This document shows positions 15,901-24,511 of a stretch of 64,000 bases of DNA, one piece after another. Origin of the DNA: Sphingomonas soli NBRC 100801 (GTDB lineage Bacteria; Pseudomonadota; Alphaproteobacteria; Sphingomonadales; Sphingomonadaceae); the NCBI RefSeq assembly GCF_001591025.1, contig NZ_BCTZ01000018.1, positions 54,922 to 118,921 on the forward strand, written 5' to 3'. A program made the translations under genes and the position numbers. Position 1 is the first letter of the stretch, and each line of letters starts with the position of its first letter. Below the pieces are notes generated by a model. That model saw only the letters and a list, made by a program, of their open reading frames with translations, did no database searches and was not told the origin of the DNA.

Positions 15901-18737
15901 AGCTCAATCCGGGCGTGTCGGGCGAGGTGTATGCCGTCGCCACCACCAAGGACGCCAGCGGCAATGTCGCGCGCGCCACCCAGTCGGTGTGGCTGGTGGG
16001 CGACGAGGATTGGTGGTTCGGCGGCGACAATGGCGACCGGATGGACGTCATCCCCGAACGCCGGGAATATAAGGCTGGCGAGACCGCCAAATTCCAGGTG
16101 CGCATGCCCTTCCGCGACGCGACCGCGCTCGTGACGGTCGAGCGCGAGGGCGTGCTTTCGAGCTTCGTCGTCGGGCTGACCGGCAAGGACCCGGTGATCG
16201 AGGTCCCGATGCCGGCGGCATATGCACCTGATGTCTATGTCTCGGTGATGGCGGTGCGTGGGCGCGTATCGGGCTGGAGCCAGTGGACCGCCGACCTGGC
16301 GAAGAATTGGGGCATGCCCTTCTCGAAGGACGGCACGAGCGAAACCGCTACGGTCGATCTCGCCAAGCCGGCATATCGGCTGGGCATCGCCAAGGTGAAG
16401 GTAGGCTGGGAGGGCCATAAGCTCGACGTGGCCGTAAAGGCGGACAAGGCGACCTATGGCGCACGCGGCACTGCTGCCGTGGACCTCACGGTCAAGACGC
16501 CTGACGGTAAGCCCGCGGCCAGCGCCGATGTGGCGTTCGCGGCGGTCGATGAGGCGCTGCTCCAGCTCGCCCCCAATGAAAGCTGGGATGTGCTGACGGC
16601 GATGATGGGCGATCGCCCGATCTCGGTTCTCACGTCCACCGCGCAGACGCAGGTTGTCGGCAAGCGGCATTACGGCAAGAAGGCTGTCGAGGCAGGCGGT
16701 GGTGGCGGCGGCGATCTCTCCGGGCTCAACCGCGAGAATTTCCAGCCGGTGCTGCTGTGGAAGGGTAGGGTGCCGCTCGACGCGAACGGCCATGCCCGGA
16801 TCGACGTGCCGCTCAACGATGCGCTGACCTCGTTCAAGCTCGTCGCCATCGCCACCGATGGGGCGCAGCTTTTCGGCACCGGGTCCGCCAGCGTGCGGAC
16901 GGCGCAGGACCTGTCCATCTATGCGGGCGTGCCGCAACTCGTTCGCACGGGGGATACGTTCAGCGGCATGTTCACGCTGCGCAACGGATCCAGCAAGCCG
17001 ATGAAAGTAACGGCGAATGTCGAGCTCAGCCCGAGGGTGGCGACCGGCAAGGCGCTGACGGTCGAGATCCCGGCGGGCGGAGCCGCGCCGGTTGTGTGGA
17101 ACCTCACCGCACCGCCCTCTGCAGGCAATCTGACCTGGACGGTTTCCGCGCGTTCGGAAGACGGCAAGGCGACCGACAAGGTGACGGCGGTGCAGGAGAT
17201 CATTCCCGCCGTGCCGGTCGAGACCTGGGCGGCCAGCATCGCGCGGGTAACCTCGGGCACGAGCTTCTCGATCGCGCCGCCCGTTGGCGCGCTGCCCGGC
17301 GTCGGCATGGTCGAGGTCAGTCTGGCGGACACGCTGGCGCCGCCGCTTCAGGGCGTTCGCGATTATATGGCCGCTTATCCCTATGTCTGCCTGGAGCAGC
17401 GCACGTCGCGGGCGATCGCGCTGGGCGATGCCGGGATGTGGAACCTGATCGCCGGCGAATTGCCCGCGTATCTCGATAATGATGGCCTGCTGCGATACTT
17501 CCCCGGAGACATGCCGGGTTCGGAATCGCTGACCGCCTATATGCTCGCGGTCACCTCGGAAGCGGGGTTGCCGCTGCCCGATGCGCCGCGTGCCAAGATG
17601 ATCGATGCGCTGAAGAGCGTCCTCGATGGACGGCTGCGGCGTGAAGATTATGGCGATGTCCGTCTCCAGCGGCTGACCGCCTTCAACGCGCTGGCGCGTG
17701 CCGGGGCGGCGACTGCGAACATGGTCGGGCAGGTGGGTATCGGCGTGGCGGAAATGCCCACGTCGAGCCTCGCCGATTATGCGGTGGCGATCGGCAAGGT
17801 GCCCGGCCTCGCCAACGGCCAGCAACTGCGCCTCGACGCCGAAAGGACGCTGCGCACCCGCCTGGTCTATGAAGGGACGCGCATCGATATCGCCGACAAG
17901 GGCAAGATGCCCTGGTGGCTGATGGCATCGGATGACGAGGCGGCGATCAAGGCGCTGCTCGCGACGCTGGGCCGCCCCGGCTGGCAGGACGATACCGCGA
18001 AGATGATGGTCGGGCTGGCGTCGCGCCAGCAGCGCGGCCATTGGGACACGACCCCCGCCAACGCCTGGGGCGCGATTGCCGCACGCCGGTTCATGGCGGC
18101 CTATCCCGCCGAATCGATTGCCGGGATCACTACCGCGACCTTCGGTACGTCGAGCGTCAGCCGCACCTGGCCTCTGGCCGAACCGCAGCGGCTGTTCACG
18201 CTGCCGCTCCCGGCCCAGACCACGCCGCTGGTGTTCAACCAGAGCGGCGGCGCGGGGCCATGGGCGTTCGTCCGCGTCAAGGCGGCGGTGCCGCTGACCC
18301 AGCCGCTGATGGCGGGGTACAAGGCGACCAAGAAGGTGGAGGCGGTCAAGCAGGCCGTGGCCGGCGCATGGACGCGCGGCGATATCGTCAAGGTGACGAT
18401 CAGCGTTGAAGCATCCGCCGAGCGCAACTGGGTGGTGATCAACGATCCGGTGCCCTCGGGTGCGACGATCGTGGGCAATCTGGGCGGCCAGTCCGAGATG
18501 CTCGCGGCGCAGGCCGGGACCAGCGGCGGCGTTCCCCCCAGCTATATCGAACGCGGCCGCGATTCGTGGCGGGCTTATTATGGCTGGGTGCCGCGCGGCA
18601 GCTTCACCATCTCCTATGTGATGCGGCTCGATGCCGCCGGGCGCTTCAGCCTGCCGGCCACGCGGGTTGAGGCGATGTACGCGCCCGAGATCCGCGCACA
18701 GATCCCGAACCAGCCGATGGTGGTCGCGCAGAGGTGA
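12987..18737 (+). CDS. Bacterial alpha-2-macroglobulin with thioester
   Basis: The 1916-residue secreted protein begins with signal peptide MKLVARLGILALVAAPLGAIA and has the MG-domain array typical of YfhM-type alpha-2-macroglobulins. The thioester motif YPYVCLEQRTS is intact (Cys1468), so it should trap proteases covalently after bait-region cleavage. Unlike E. coli YfhM there is no lipobox cysteine, so it is probably soluble in the periplasm. A Gly-rich stretch at about residue 1235 could be a flexible bait or linker. The stop overlaps the pbpC start (GTGA), the well-known A2M-PbpC pair, in which the inhibitor is thought to protect the periplasm when the wall is breached. Confidence 0.95.
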   Translation: MKLVARLGILALVAAPLGAIAAFGDNSPQVEMATPGIGNGAIERFTARFNTPMVPLGDPRAPSPFTVECAVGGEGRWVDQQTFVYEFANPLPGGITCKFKNRDKLKSVAGYDVVGQSEFTVDSGGPIAREVLPSRYGSEIEEDQVFLVSANLAPDPASVAANAYCAVDGVGEKIPVDVLPGDVAPRLLADLGTDRWEVQSFLTNSGLPQALPASTEDRGKALASVVALKCRRPLPPGRDIAVVWGKDIKSMSGRTAGTDQRFDFTVRKPFSARFECSRVNPQAGCNPVKDAWVRFSAPIARAQAEAVRITLPDGKQLTPIFNDDDKNKAFVGDLKFKAPLPAALTAKLTLPADVSDESGRKLSNAERFPLDVKFDAPPPLVKFAANFGILEVKTGGVLPVTVRNVEADLAGSRMDVGGQSLKVAGGDGEIAKWLRALDDAAEDKSDEVKKGDEVTHINQTGAKPLLTPATGKPFKVGLPGKGKEFEVVGIPLEKPGFYIVELASPALGQALLGRNAPRYVAAGALVTNMSVHFKWGREQSLVWVTALDTGQGVSADVQVTDSCTGQVLAKGKSDASGRLTVPAGLPKPETYASCENGNSAPLMISARAGDDFSFTLTEWGQGIRPYDFDLTYGYSDPEDVFHTVFDRALVRQGETIHMKHIVRKPIGAGFALTPAFTGKLRLSHRGSDTNYDLPLTIDANGIGETEWTAPSGAKMGDYDIQVLVKEGGEDKTIWTQQSFKVDEYKLPTMRATVNGPKEAAVRPASLPLDLFVGYLSGGGAANLPVELRVGYYASSSAPDGYEGYSFGGRAMAEGIKPMDGEGEDETVQLPPTQTLPVSLGGDGSARTIVEVPQTLDQLTSMAVEMDYQDANGQILTASRRIPIYTSAVQLGIKTDGWLMKQDDLRLRFVALDTAGKPLANQSISVELYSREILTARRRLIGGFYAYDNQMKTTRLGATCSATTDAQGLATCQLNPGVSGEVYAVATTKDASGNVARATQSVWLVGDEDWWFGGDNGDRMDVIPERREYKAGETAKFQVRMPFRDATALVTVEREGVLSSFVVGLTGKDPVIEVPMPAAYAPDVYVSVMAVRGRVSGWSQWTADLAKNWGMPFSKDGTSETATVDLAKPAYRLGIAKVKVGWEGHKLDVAVKADKATYGARGTAAVDLTVKTPDGKPAASADVAFAAVDEALLQLAPNESWDVLTAMMGDRPISVLTSTAQTQVVGKRHYGKKAVEAGGGGGGDLSGLNRENFQPVLLWKGRVPLDANGHARIDVPLNDALTSFKLVAIATDGAQLFGTGSASVRTAQDLSIYAGVPQLVRTGDTFSGMFTLRNGSSKPMKVTANVELSPRVATGKALTVEIPAGGAAPVVWNLTAPPSAGNLTWTVSARSEDGKATDKVTAVQEIIPAVPVETWAASIARVTSGTSFSIAPPVGALPGVGMVEVSLADTLAPPLQGVRDYMAAYPYVCLEQRTSRAIALGDAGMWNLIAGELPAYLDNDGLLRYFPGDMPGSESLTAYMLAVTSEAGLPLPDAPRAKMIDALKSVLDGRLRREDYGDVRLQRLTAFNALARAGAATANMVGQVGIGVAEMPTSSLADYAVAIGKVPGLANGQQLRLDAERTLRTRLVYEGTRIDIADKGKMPWWLMASDDEAAIKALLATLGRPGWQDDTAKMMVGLASRQQRGHWDTTPANAWGAIAARRFMAAYPAESIAGITTATFGTSSVSRTWPLAEPQRLFTLPLPAQTTPLVFNQSGGAGPWAFVRVKAAVPLTQPLMAGYKATKKVEAVKQAVAGAWTRGDIVKVTISVEASAERNWVVINDPVPSGATIVGNLGGQSEMLAAQAGTSGGVPPSYIERGRDSWRAYYGWVPRGSFTISYVMRLDAAGRFSLPATRVEAMYAPEIRAQIPNQPMVVAQR

Positions 18738-20983
18738 ACTGGAAGGAATGGAGCGGACGGTTCCCGCGCGTATCGCGGGCCGTCCGCTGGATCGACGACA
18801 CGCCCGAGCGGCTGCACGGCTGGTTCGGCCGGGTGCGCGACGCCTATCGCGAACAGGGCTGGCGTGGCGTGTTCACGGCGCGGCGGATGGTGCTGGGCAC
18901 GGGCTCGGTATTGCTCACCGCGTTCGTCAGCGCCTGGTGGGTGACGCTGCCACCCGCGCTGCCAAGCTATGCCGCGGTGCGCGGGCATTGGAAGGCTTCC
19001 GAAGCATGGATGTATGATCGCAACGGGCGGCTGATCGATTCCGCACGCGTCGATTATCAGGCGCGGCGGCTTGCCTGGGTGAAGCTCGACGAAGTCTCGC
19101 CCGTGGCGCGCGATGTGCTCGTGGAGGCAGAGGACCGGCGGTTTCGTTCGCACGGCGGGATCGACTGGCTGGCGACCGCCGGTTCGCTGCGCGCGCGGCT
19201 TTCGGGCAAGCGGGGACGCGGCGCATCGACGCTGTCGATGCAGGTCGCGGCCTATTTGGCACCCGAATTGTCCGCGCCGGGAAGCCGCGGGCTGATCGAC
19301 AAGCTTCGCCAGATGCGCGCGGGCGACGCGCTCGACGGCGCATGGAGCAAGGACCAGATCCTGGAGGCCTATCTGAACCTCGCCGGTTTCCGGGGCGAGG
19401 CGCAGGGGATCGGCGCGGCGGCGCTGGGCCTGTTCGGCAAGACGCCGGCGGCGCTCAGCCGCGACGATGCGCTGTTGCTGGCGGCGCTCCTGCCCGATCC
19501 GCGCGCCGGGGCGGCCAAGGTCGCGGCGCGCGCCTGCGCGCTCAGCCGCGAGCAGGATTGCAGCAGGTTTGCGGGCGCTGCCGCCTCGATGCTGGGGCCG
19601 GCGCGCAGCCTGGCGCTCGATCCCGGCCTGGCCCCGCATCTCAGCGCGCGGCTGCTCACGCAACCGGGCGCGAAGGTGAAGACCACGCTCGACATCAATA
19701 TCCAGCGCGCCGCGATCGCCGCGCTCAAGCGCCAGCTCCAGGGGCTTGGCGGCACCCGCGCGCGCGACGGCGCTGTGGTGGTGGTGGACAATGCGACGGG
19801 CGACGTGCTGGCCTATGTCGGCGGGATCGGGGGCGAATCGACCGCGCCCGCCGTCGACGGCGCGTCCGCCTATCGGCAGGCGGGGTCGACGCTCAAGCCG
19901 TTCCTATACGCCCAGGCGATCGAGAAGGGTTACCTTACCGCCGCCTCGATCCTCGACGATTCGCCGGTGCAGCTCGACACGGCTTCGGGGCTCTACGTGC
20001 CGCAGAATTACGACAAGGCGTTCAAGGGGCCGGTATCCGCGCGCGTCGCGCTGGCGGGCTCGCTCAACGTGCCGGCGGTACGCACCTTGCTGCTCACCGG
20101 CGTGGACCCCTTTCGCGATCGGCTGTGGGATATCGGCTATCGCGGGCTGGTCGAGGACGGCCAATATTATGGCTATTCGCTGGCGCTGGGATCGGCCGAG
20201 GTCACGCTGATGGAGCAGGTCGCCGCCTTTCGCAGCTTCGCGATGGGCGGGCGCTGGGGTCCGTTGCGGGTTCTGGAGGGCGACGGGCGTGAGGCGCTTC
20301 GCCGCGTGACGACCCCGCAGGCCGCATGGATCGTGGCGGATATGCTCGCCGATCCCAATGCGCGCGCGGGCACGTTCGGGATCGATTCGGCGCTGCGCCT
20401 TCCCTTCTGGGCGGGAGCGAAGACGGGCACGTCCAAGGCGATGCGCGACAATTGGTGCATCGGCTTCTCGGATCGCTTCACGGTGGGCGTATGGGTCGGC
20501 AATCTGGAAGGAGACCCGATGCGCGCGGTTTCCGGCACCAGCGGCGCGGCGCCGGTGTGGCGCGATCTGATGATAATGCTGCATCAGGAAAGCCCGGGCA
20601 AGGCGCCGCCACGCCCCTCCGGCATCGAGGAGCGCGGCATCGTCTTCGAGCGCGGCATCGAACAGCCCCGGCGCGAATATTTCATCGCGGGCACCGCGCT
20701 TACCCGCGTGGCGGTGGCTCCGGCGGCGGCGCGGCGTCCGCGTATCGTCAATCCGGTGGCGGGCAGCGTCTATGCGCTAGATCCGGACATTCCGCGCGAG
20801 AATCAGCGGCTGGCCGTGTCGGTCACCGGCGAGGTGCTCGGCCACCGGCTGGTCCTCGACAAGCAGGATCTGGGATCGGCGGAGTCGCGGCCGTTGATCC
20901 TCGCGCCGCGCGGCCAGCATCGGCTGCGGCTGGTCGATCTGGGCGGGCGCACCGTGGATCAAGTGGTGTTCACCGTCCGGTGA
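18734..20983 (+). CDS. pbpC: Penicillin-binding protein 1C
   Basis: The 749-residue bifunctional class A PBP starts at a GTG overlapping the A2M stop. One membrane helix near residues 55-75 is followed by the GT51 glycosyltransferase domain (catalytic Glu133 in EAEDRRFRSHGG, then STLSMQ), the transpeptidase domain (Ser385-Thr-Leu-Lys388, SLN motif, Lys563-Thr-Gly) and a C-terminal BiPBP_C domain ending FTVR. All active-site motifs are present. It polymerises and cross-links peptidoglycan; its coupling to the A2M gene is conserved across Proteobacteria and suggests a repair role. Its ribosome-binding site lies within the end of the A2M gene. Confidence 0.96.
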   Translation: MNWKEWSGRFPRVSRAVRWIDDTPERLHGWFGRVRDAYREQGWRGVFTARRMVLGTGSVLLTAFVSAWWVTLPPALPSYAAVRGHWKASEAWMYDRNGRLIDSARVDYQARRLAWVKLDEVSPVARDVLVEAEDRRFRSHGGIDWLATAGSLRARLSGKRGRGASTLSMQVAAYLAPELSAPGSRGLIDKLRQMRAGDALDGAWSKDQILEAYLNLAGFRGEAQGIGAAALGLFGKTPAALSRDDALLLAALLPDPRAGAAKVAARACALSREQDCSRFAGAAASMLGPARSLALDPGLAPHLSARLLTQPGAKVKTTLDINIQRAAIAALKRQLQGLGGTRARDGAVVVVDNATGDVLAYVGGIGGESTAPAVDGASAYRQAGSTLKPFLYAQAIEKGYLTAASILDDSPVQLDTASGLYVPQNYDKAFKGPVSARVALAGSLNVPAVRTLLLTGVDPFRDRLWDIGYRGLVEDGQYYGYSLALGSAEVTLMEQVAAFRSFAMGGRWGPLRVLEGDGREALRRVTTPQAAWIVADMLADPNARAGTFGIDSALRLPFWAGAKTGTSKAMRDNWCIGFSDRFTVGVWVGNLEGDPMRAVSGTSGAAPVWRDLMIMLHQESPGKAPPRPSGIEERGIVFERGIEQPRREYFIAGTALTRVAVAPAAARRPRIVNPVAGSVYALDPDIPRENQRLAVSVTGEVLGHRLVLDKQDLGSAESRPLILAPRGQHRLRLVDLGGRTVDQVVFTVR

Positions 20984-21110
20984 GGGAGCCAAATGCGCGG
21001 CGGTGCGTTACCCGAGTCGGTCCCTTTACCCTTTCGGGGGCTGAGTAGATTCGGCCGCGTCGGCGTACCACGGCGCGGCCGGACGCGCGCTCAAGACAGC
21101 GCTCGATCGA

Positions 21111-21572
21111 TTATTGGCCACCGCCGCCCATGCCGGGCGCGCCGACCGTGCCGATATTGCCGAACAGATCCTGGAAGAAGCCGCGCTTGCGGCCGAGCGT
21201 CGGCGTCTTCTTGCCATAGGCATCGACCGAGGCGACCAGCTCGATCCCCGAGCGATCGACCGCGACGACATTACCCTTGGTGTCAAAGCGGATGCGCAGC
21301 GTCTGCTGCTCGCGAACCTTGGGATCCTGGAAACCCAGATTGCTGCTGTTGCGCGAGACGTAATACCATTCGCCTTCGTTGAACTGGCTCGTCAGCGTCG
21401 GGCGGCCGAGCGTCTGCAGCACCGATTCGCGATTATCGATGCCGGGTTGGATCGCATCGACCAGTTCCTTGTCGATCACATAGCCCTGATGCGTGCGCAC
21501 CGGAGCGCAGGCCGAGGTGCCGAGAGCTGCTGCCAGCAGGGCGGCGCCAAGCGCACGGACGGGAATCGGCAT
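21111..21572 (-). CDS. bamE: BamE (SmpA/OmlA) outer-membrane assembly lipoprotein
   Basis: 153 residues from the ATG at 21572. The signal peptide ends at TSAC (Cys22), a lipobox. The SmpA/OmlA fold follows: GYVIDKELVDAIQPGIDNRESVLQTLGRP and WYYVSRN, then a Phe/Gly-rich tail ending GMGGGGQ. BamE is an accessory lipoprotein of the BAM complex that inserts beta-barrels in the outer membrane. A much longer open frame continues upstream but the signal peptide fixes this start. It is divergent from the cytochrome bc1 chaperone gene, and a plausible sigma-70 promoter lies in the 120-bp gap between them. Confidence 0.92.
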   Translation of the reverse strand: MPIPVRALGAALLAAALGTSACAPVRTHQGYVIDKELVDAIQPGIDNRESVLQTLGRPTLTSQFNEGEWYYVSRNSSNLGFQDPKVREQQTLRIRFDTKGNVVAVDRSGIELVASVDAYGKKTPTLGRKRGFFQDLFGNIGTVGAPGMGGGGQ

Positions 21573-21627
21573 AACTTCTCCAAAGGCAAACGCTGGGCGC
21601 AGCGCATTGCATCGCGCGGCCATAGCC

Positions 21628-21656
21628 TCAATATGCGCCAAAATGCGGCCAAACAA
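21628..21656 (-). promoter_or_regulatory. Possible bamE promoter
   Basis: Minus strand: TTGTTT (21651-21656), 17-bp spacer, TATTGA (21628-21633), 55 bases before the bamE ATG. Fair match to sigma-70. Confidence 0.35.
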
Positions 21657-21692
21657 GGTCGCAGCCCTATTAGCTATGGAACGAACCGGCAC

Positions 21693-22205
21693 ATGCGACT
21701 GCTCCAGCGTCTCTTCGGAGCCCCAGACCGCGGCACCGCGCCGCAACTCTATGACGCGGTAGTGGCGCTCGGCCGGATGCCGCATTGGTATGAAGAAGGG
21801 GCCGTGCCCGACACGATCGACGGGCGCTTCGACATGATCGCGGCGGTCCTCTCGATCGTCATGCTCCGGCTGGAAGGCGATCCGCAGGGAGTGCCGCAGA
21901 GCACCGCGCTGGCCGAGTGCTTCATCCAGGACATGGATGGGCAATTGCGCGAGATCGGAATTGGTGACGTGGTGGTCGGCAAGCATCTAGGGCGGATGAT
22001 GGGGATGCTGGGCGGCCGCCTGGGCGCCTATCGCGACGGCCTTGCGGCCGGATCGATCCGCGATGCTCTGGTGCGCAACGTCTATCGTGGCGCGCCGCCT
22101 GCGGATGCCGCGCTCGCCCATGTGGAGCGGGAATTGCTCGCGTTGCGCGAGAAGCTCGCGGCGGCACCGATCGCTGTCTTGGTCGCTGGGGAGCTGCCGG
22201 CATGA
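21693..22205 (+). CDS. Ubiquinol-cytochrome c chaperone family protein
   Basis: 170 residues from the ATG at 21693 (MRLLQRLFGAPDRG). The body shows the CBP3/UQCC1-type pattern: LYDAVVALGRMPHWYEEGAVPDTIDGRFDM, FIQDMDGQLREIGIGD and GRLGAYRDGL. In mitochondria the homologue helps cytochrome b assembly in the bc1 complex; the alphaproteobacterial protein is presumed to do the same at the inner membrane. The frame is open far upstream, but conservation begins here. It overlaps the DUF177 gene by 4 bp (ATGA), a pairing I recall as usual in alphaproteobacteria. Confidence 0.9.
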   Translation: MRLLQRLFGAPDRGTAPQLYDAVVALGRMPHWYEEGAVPDTIDGRFDMIAAVLSIVMLRLEGDPQGVPQSTALAECFIQDMDGQLREIGIGDVVVGKHLGRMMGMLGGRLGAYRDGLAAGSIRDALVRNVYRGAPPADAALAHVERELLALREKLAAAPIAVLVAGELPA

Positions 22206-22726
22206 GCGAGTTCGAACGGCTGCACCGGCTCGATCAGATCGGCGCCGGGGAGAATCGGGTTTCGGTGACCGCAGAGCCCGGCGAGCGGGCGGCGCTGGCG
22301 GCGCGCTTCGGGCTGGCGGAGATCGCGTCGTTGAGCGCAGACTATGCGATCCGGCGCGACAGCAGCAGCGTGGTTGCGCGCGGCCACCTCTCGGCGCAGG
22401 TGACGCAGCATTGCTCGGTGACGGGAGATCCCTTGCCAGTGGGCGTGGAAGAGGATTTCGCGATCCGTTTTCTGCCCGAGCCCGATACCGAGGCGGCCGA
22501 TGAGGTCGAGCTGAGCGAGGATGCGTGCGACACGGTGTTCTACACCGGCGGCGCGATCGATCTGGGCGAGGCGGCGGCGGAGACCTTGCTGCTGTCACTC
22601 GATCCCTTCCCGCGCGGGCCGAACGCGGCAGCCGCGCTCAAGGAAGCGGGCGTGATCAGCGAGGAAGAGGTTACCCGCGCCAGCGCCTTTTCCACGCTCA
22701 AGGACCTGCTCGGCAAGAAGGACTAG
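22202..22726 (+). CDS. DUF177 (YceD-like) protein
   Basis: The 174-residue protein starts MSEFERLHRLDQIGAGENRV. The DUF177 signature is in the middle: the QHCSVTGDPLPV cysteine-containing segment, followed by the acidic FAIRFLPEPDTEAADEVELSEDACD and the LGEAAAETLLLSLDPFPRGP block. Relatives include E. coli YceD and a plastid protein needed for 23S rRNA accumulation, so a ribosome-biogenesis role is possible but unproven here. In many bacteria it precedes rpmF; here a tRNA gene on the opposite strand follows instead. It ends with a typical Lys-Lys-Asp tail. Confidence 0.9.
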   Translation: MSEFERLHRLDQIGAGENRVSVTAEPGERAALAARFGLAEIASLSADYAIRRDSSSVVARGHLSAQVTQHCSVTGDPLPVGVEEDFAIRFLPEPDTEAADEVELSEDACDTVFYTGGAIDLGEAAAETLLLSLDPFPRGPNAAAALKEAGVISEEEVTRASAFSTLKDLLGKKD

Positions 22727-22867
22727 GTGGGCCCCGGAGCTTTTTGCCTGCGGCGCTGCCAGCCCAACGCGAACCGCTCTCCGACCGATGTCATATGGCA
22801 TCTGAGCGCGGCTGCCGAGCTTAACGGCTTCGCCGCTCGGCCTGAGTAAGATACTCGCAGGACTTGC

Positions 22868-22958
22868 TGGCGGAGCGGGAGGGATTCGAACCCTCGATAC
22901 GGTTTTGCCGTATACTCACTTTCCAGGCGAGCGCCTTCGACCACTCGGCCACCGCTCC
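22868..22958 (-). tRNA. tRNA-Ser: tRNA-Ser (anticodon GGA)
   Basis: A 91-nt class II tRNA. Acceptor stem GGAGCGG/CCGCTCC, discriminator G and an encoded CCA at 22868-22870. The anticodon stem CTCGC/GTGAG carries loop CTGGAAA, giving anticodon GGA. A long variable arm (TATACGG/CCGTATC) and the T-arm with GGTTCGAATCC are clear. Confidence 0.96.
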
Positions 22959-23036
22959 GCATGCTCTGGAAGGGGCTGCCGATATAGTGTGGAAGGGAAC
23001 TAGGCAAGCGTGGCGCGGCGTGCCAGTTTCCGGGCC

Positions 23037-23888
23037 ATGCTGAAGCCCCTTCTCGCGCTGCTCGCGCTCACCGCCGCTTTCCCCGCCACCGCGCAGACCG
23101 CGCCGCAGCCCAGCGATGCGATCCCCGAGGATTGGCGCGACATTCCCGATGACGAGATTATGGTGATCACGTTCAAGGATGGCCGCCAGGTGTTTATCCG
23201 GCTCGCGGCGCGGTTCGCGCCCGGCCATGTCTCAAACCTGCGCAAGATCGCGCTGGCGCGCTGGTGGGACGGAACGAGCGTCTATCGGGTGCAGGAAAAC
23301 TGGGTGACGCAGTGGGGCGGCGACGAGAAGGCACCGCCGCCGGAAATCATTGCGCGCCCGCCCGCCGAGTTCGAGATCGGCCAATTCCAGCCCGCGCAGC
23401 GGCTGACCAAGGCTGACGGCTATTCCGCCGCATCGGGGGTCACGGCGGATGGCTGGCCGATCGCGACCGATGGCAAGGTGGCGTGGCTCACCCATTGCTA
23501 TGGCATGGTCGGCGTTGCGCGCGATCAATTGCCCGATACCGGCGCGGGCACCGAATTGTTCACGCCGATCGGCCAGTCGGCGCGGCGGCTTGACCGCAAT
23601 TACACCGTGGTTGGCCGGATTATCGAGGGCATGCAGTTCATGTCGGCGATGCCGCGCAGCAGCGCTGCGATGGGCGTCTATGCGACCGAGGCGGAGCGCA
23701 CGGCGATCGCATCGGTGCGGCTTGCCAGCCAGTTGCCCGGCGACGAGCGCCCGCGCTTCCAGTATCGCGCAACCGACAATGAGCGCTATGCCGCCCTGAT
23801 CAAGTCGCGCGAGAATCCCGCACCGCCGACGGTAGCGACCGGGCTGGAAGTCTGCGATCTCTCGCCCGGGGTTCGCCGCAAGCAATAA
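23037..23888 (+). CDS. Secreted cyclophilin-type peptidyl-prolyl isomerase
   Basis: 283 residues from the ATG at 23037 (MLKPLLALLALTAAFPATAQ), a clean signal peptide with an Ala-x-Ala-type cleavage site; an upstream start at 23010 is less natural. The cyclophilin-like fold includes FIRLAARFAPGHVSNLRKIA, WDGTSVYRVQENWVTQWG and the later VGVARDQLPDTGAGTELFTPIG and VVGRIIEGMQFM. It should fold periplasmic proteins by cis/trans proline isomerisation. The insert carrying the glutamate/proline-rich KAPPPEIIARPP is longer than in small cyclophilins, so it belongs to the larger sphingomonad type. It stands alone, 27 bp from the convergent lipoprotein gene. Confidence 0.88.
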   Translation: MLKPLLALLALTAAFPATAQTAPQPSDAIPEDWRDIPDDEIMVITFKDGRQVFIRLAARFAPGHVSNLRKIALARWWDGTSVYRVQENWVTQWGGDEKAPPPEIIARPPAEFEIGQFQPAQRLTKADGYSAASGVTADGWPIATDGKVAWLTHCYGMVGVARDQLPDTGAGTELFTPIGQSARRLDRNYTVVGRIIEGMQFMSAMPRSSAAMGVYATEAERTAIASVRLASQLPGDERPRFQYRATDNERYAALIKSRENPAPPTVATGLEVCDLSPGVRRKQ

Positions 23889-23915
23889 GCAGGCGGCGTC
23901 TGGCGGAAAACGAGC

Positions 23916-24503
23916 CTAGCGGCCGATCCAGTCCGCCACCTGCGCCGCGACCTGATTGGCGGCGATGTTGAGCGCGGTGCCGCTCGAGCGCGCATCGATA
24001 GGGGCAGCGGGCGCGCGCGCCTCGAAGCGGCGCTTCTCGAGCACGGTTTCCTTGCCGCGAATCAGCGCGGCATCATAGGTGACAACCGCTTCGCCGCTGT
24101 CCGCGTCAATCCCGAAGCGTCGCAGCTCGCCCATCAGATAGGCGCCGGGGTCGAGCTGCGACTGGCGCGACGAAAGCACCAGACGCCCGGTGCGTGACGT
24201 GATCGTGTCGCTCAGCACGCGCTGGAAAAGCTGGTTGGGGCGCTCCACCCATTGCGCGTCCTTCACATAGGCGATCGCAGTGCCCCCCGAATGGACCGGG
24301 ATGCGCGACGCGGAAAGCTCTTGCGGCACCGACGGCACTGAAACCGTGATCGTCGCGGCGACACTCGATTGCTGCGTTTCGCCCACGGGGAGTTCCACCG
24401 ACGAATGGAGCGTCAGCAGGCTGGCGGGAGGCTTGCTGCCGAACGAGATGCAGCCCGAAAGCGCGCCGGCGAGCAGGGGGACGAGGAACAGGTGCTTCTT
24501 CAT
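23916..24503 (-). CDS. ABC-type transport auxiliary lipoprotein
   Basis: 195 residues from ATG 24503 (MKKHLFLVPLLAGALSGC). The lipobox LSGC gives Cys18. A GTG at 24515 overlapping the MlaD stop is an alternative start. The rest has the PqiC/YmbA-like fold (LLTLHSSVELP..., a core containing QLFQRVLSDTITSRTG and the tail ALNIAANQVAAQVADWIGR). Such lipoproteins sit on the periplasmic face of the outer membrane and pair with MCE-type transporters. It is the last gene of the mlaEFD-like operon and probably stands in for the outer-membrane end of the lipid path. No MlaC-like soluble carrier is present. Confidence 0.88.
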   Translation of the reverse strand: MKKHLFLVPLLAGALSGCISFGSKPPASLLTLHSSVELPVGETQQSSVAATITVSVPSVPQELSASRIPVHSGGTAIAYVKDAQWVERPNQLFQRVLSDTITSRTGRLVLSSRQSQLDPGAYLMGELRRFGIDADSGEAVVTYDAALIRGKETVLEKRRFEARAPAAPIDARSSGTALNIAANQVAAQVADWIGR

Positions 24504-24511
24504 CGCGGCTC

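Noticed and set aside
15033..18041. 1002-codon minus-strand frame inside the A2M gene
   Set aside because: His/Arg-rich shadow of the A2M codons; no start signal and no family.
22815..22841. Stem GCCGAGC/GCTCGGC as a terminator between DUF177 and the tRNA
   Set aside because: Long loop and no T-run on either strand; too weak to call.
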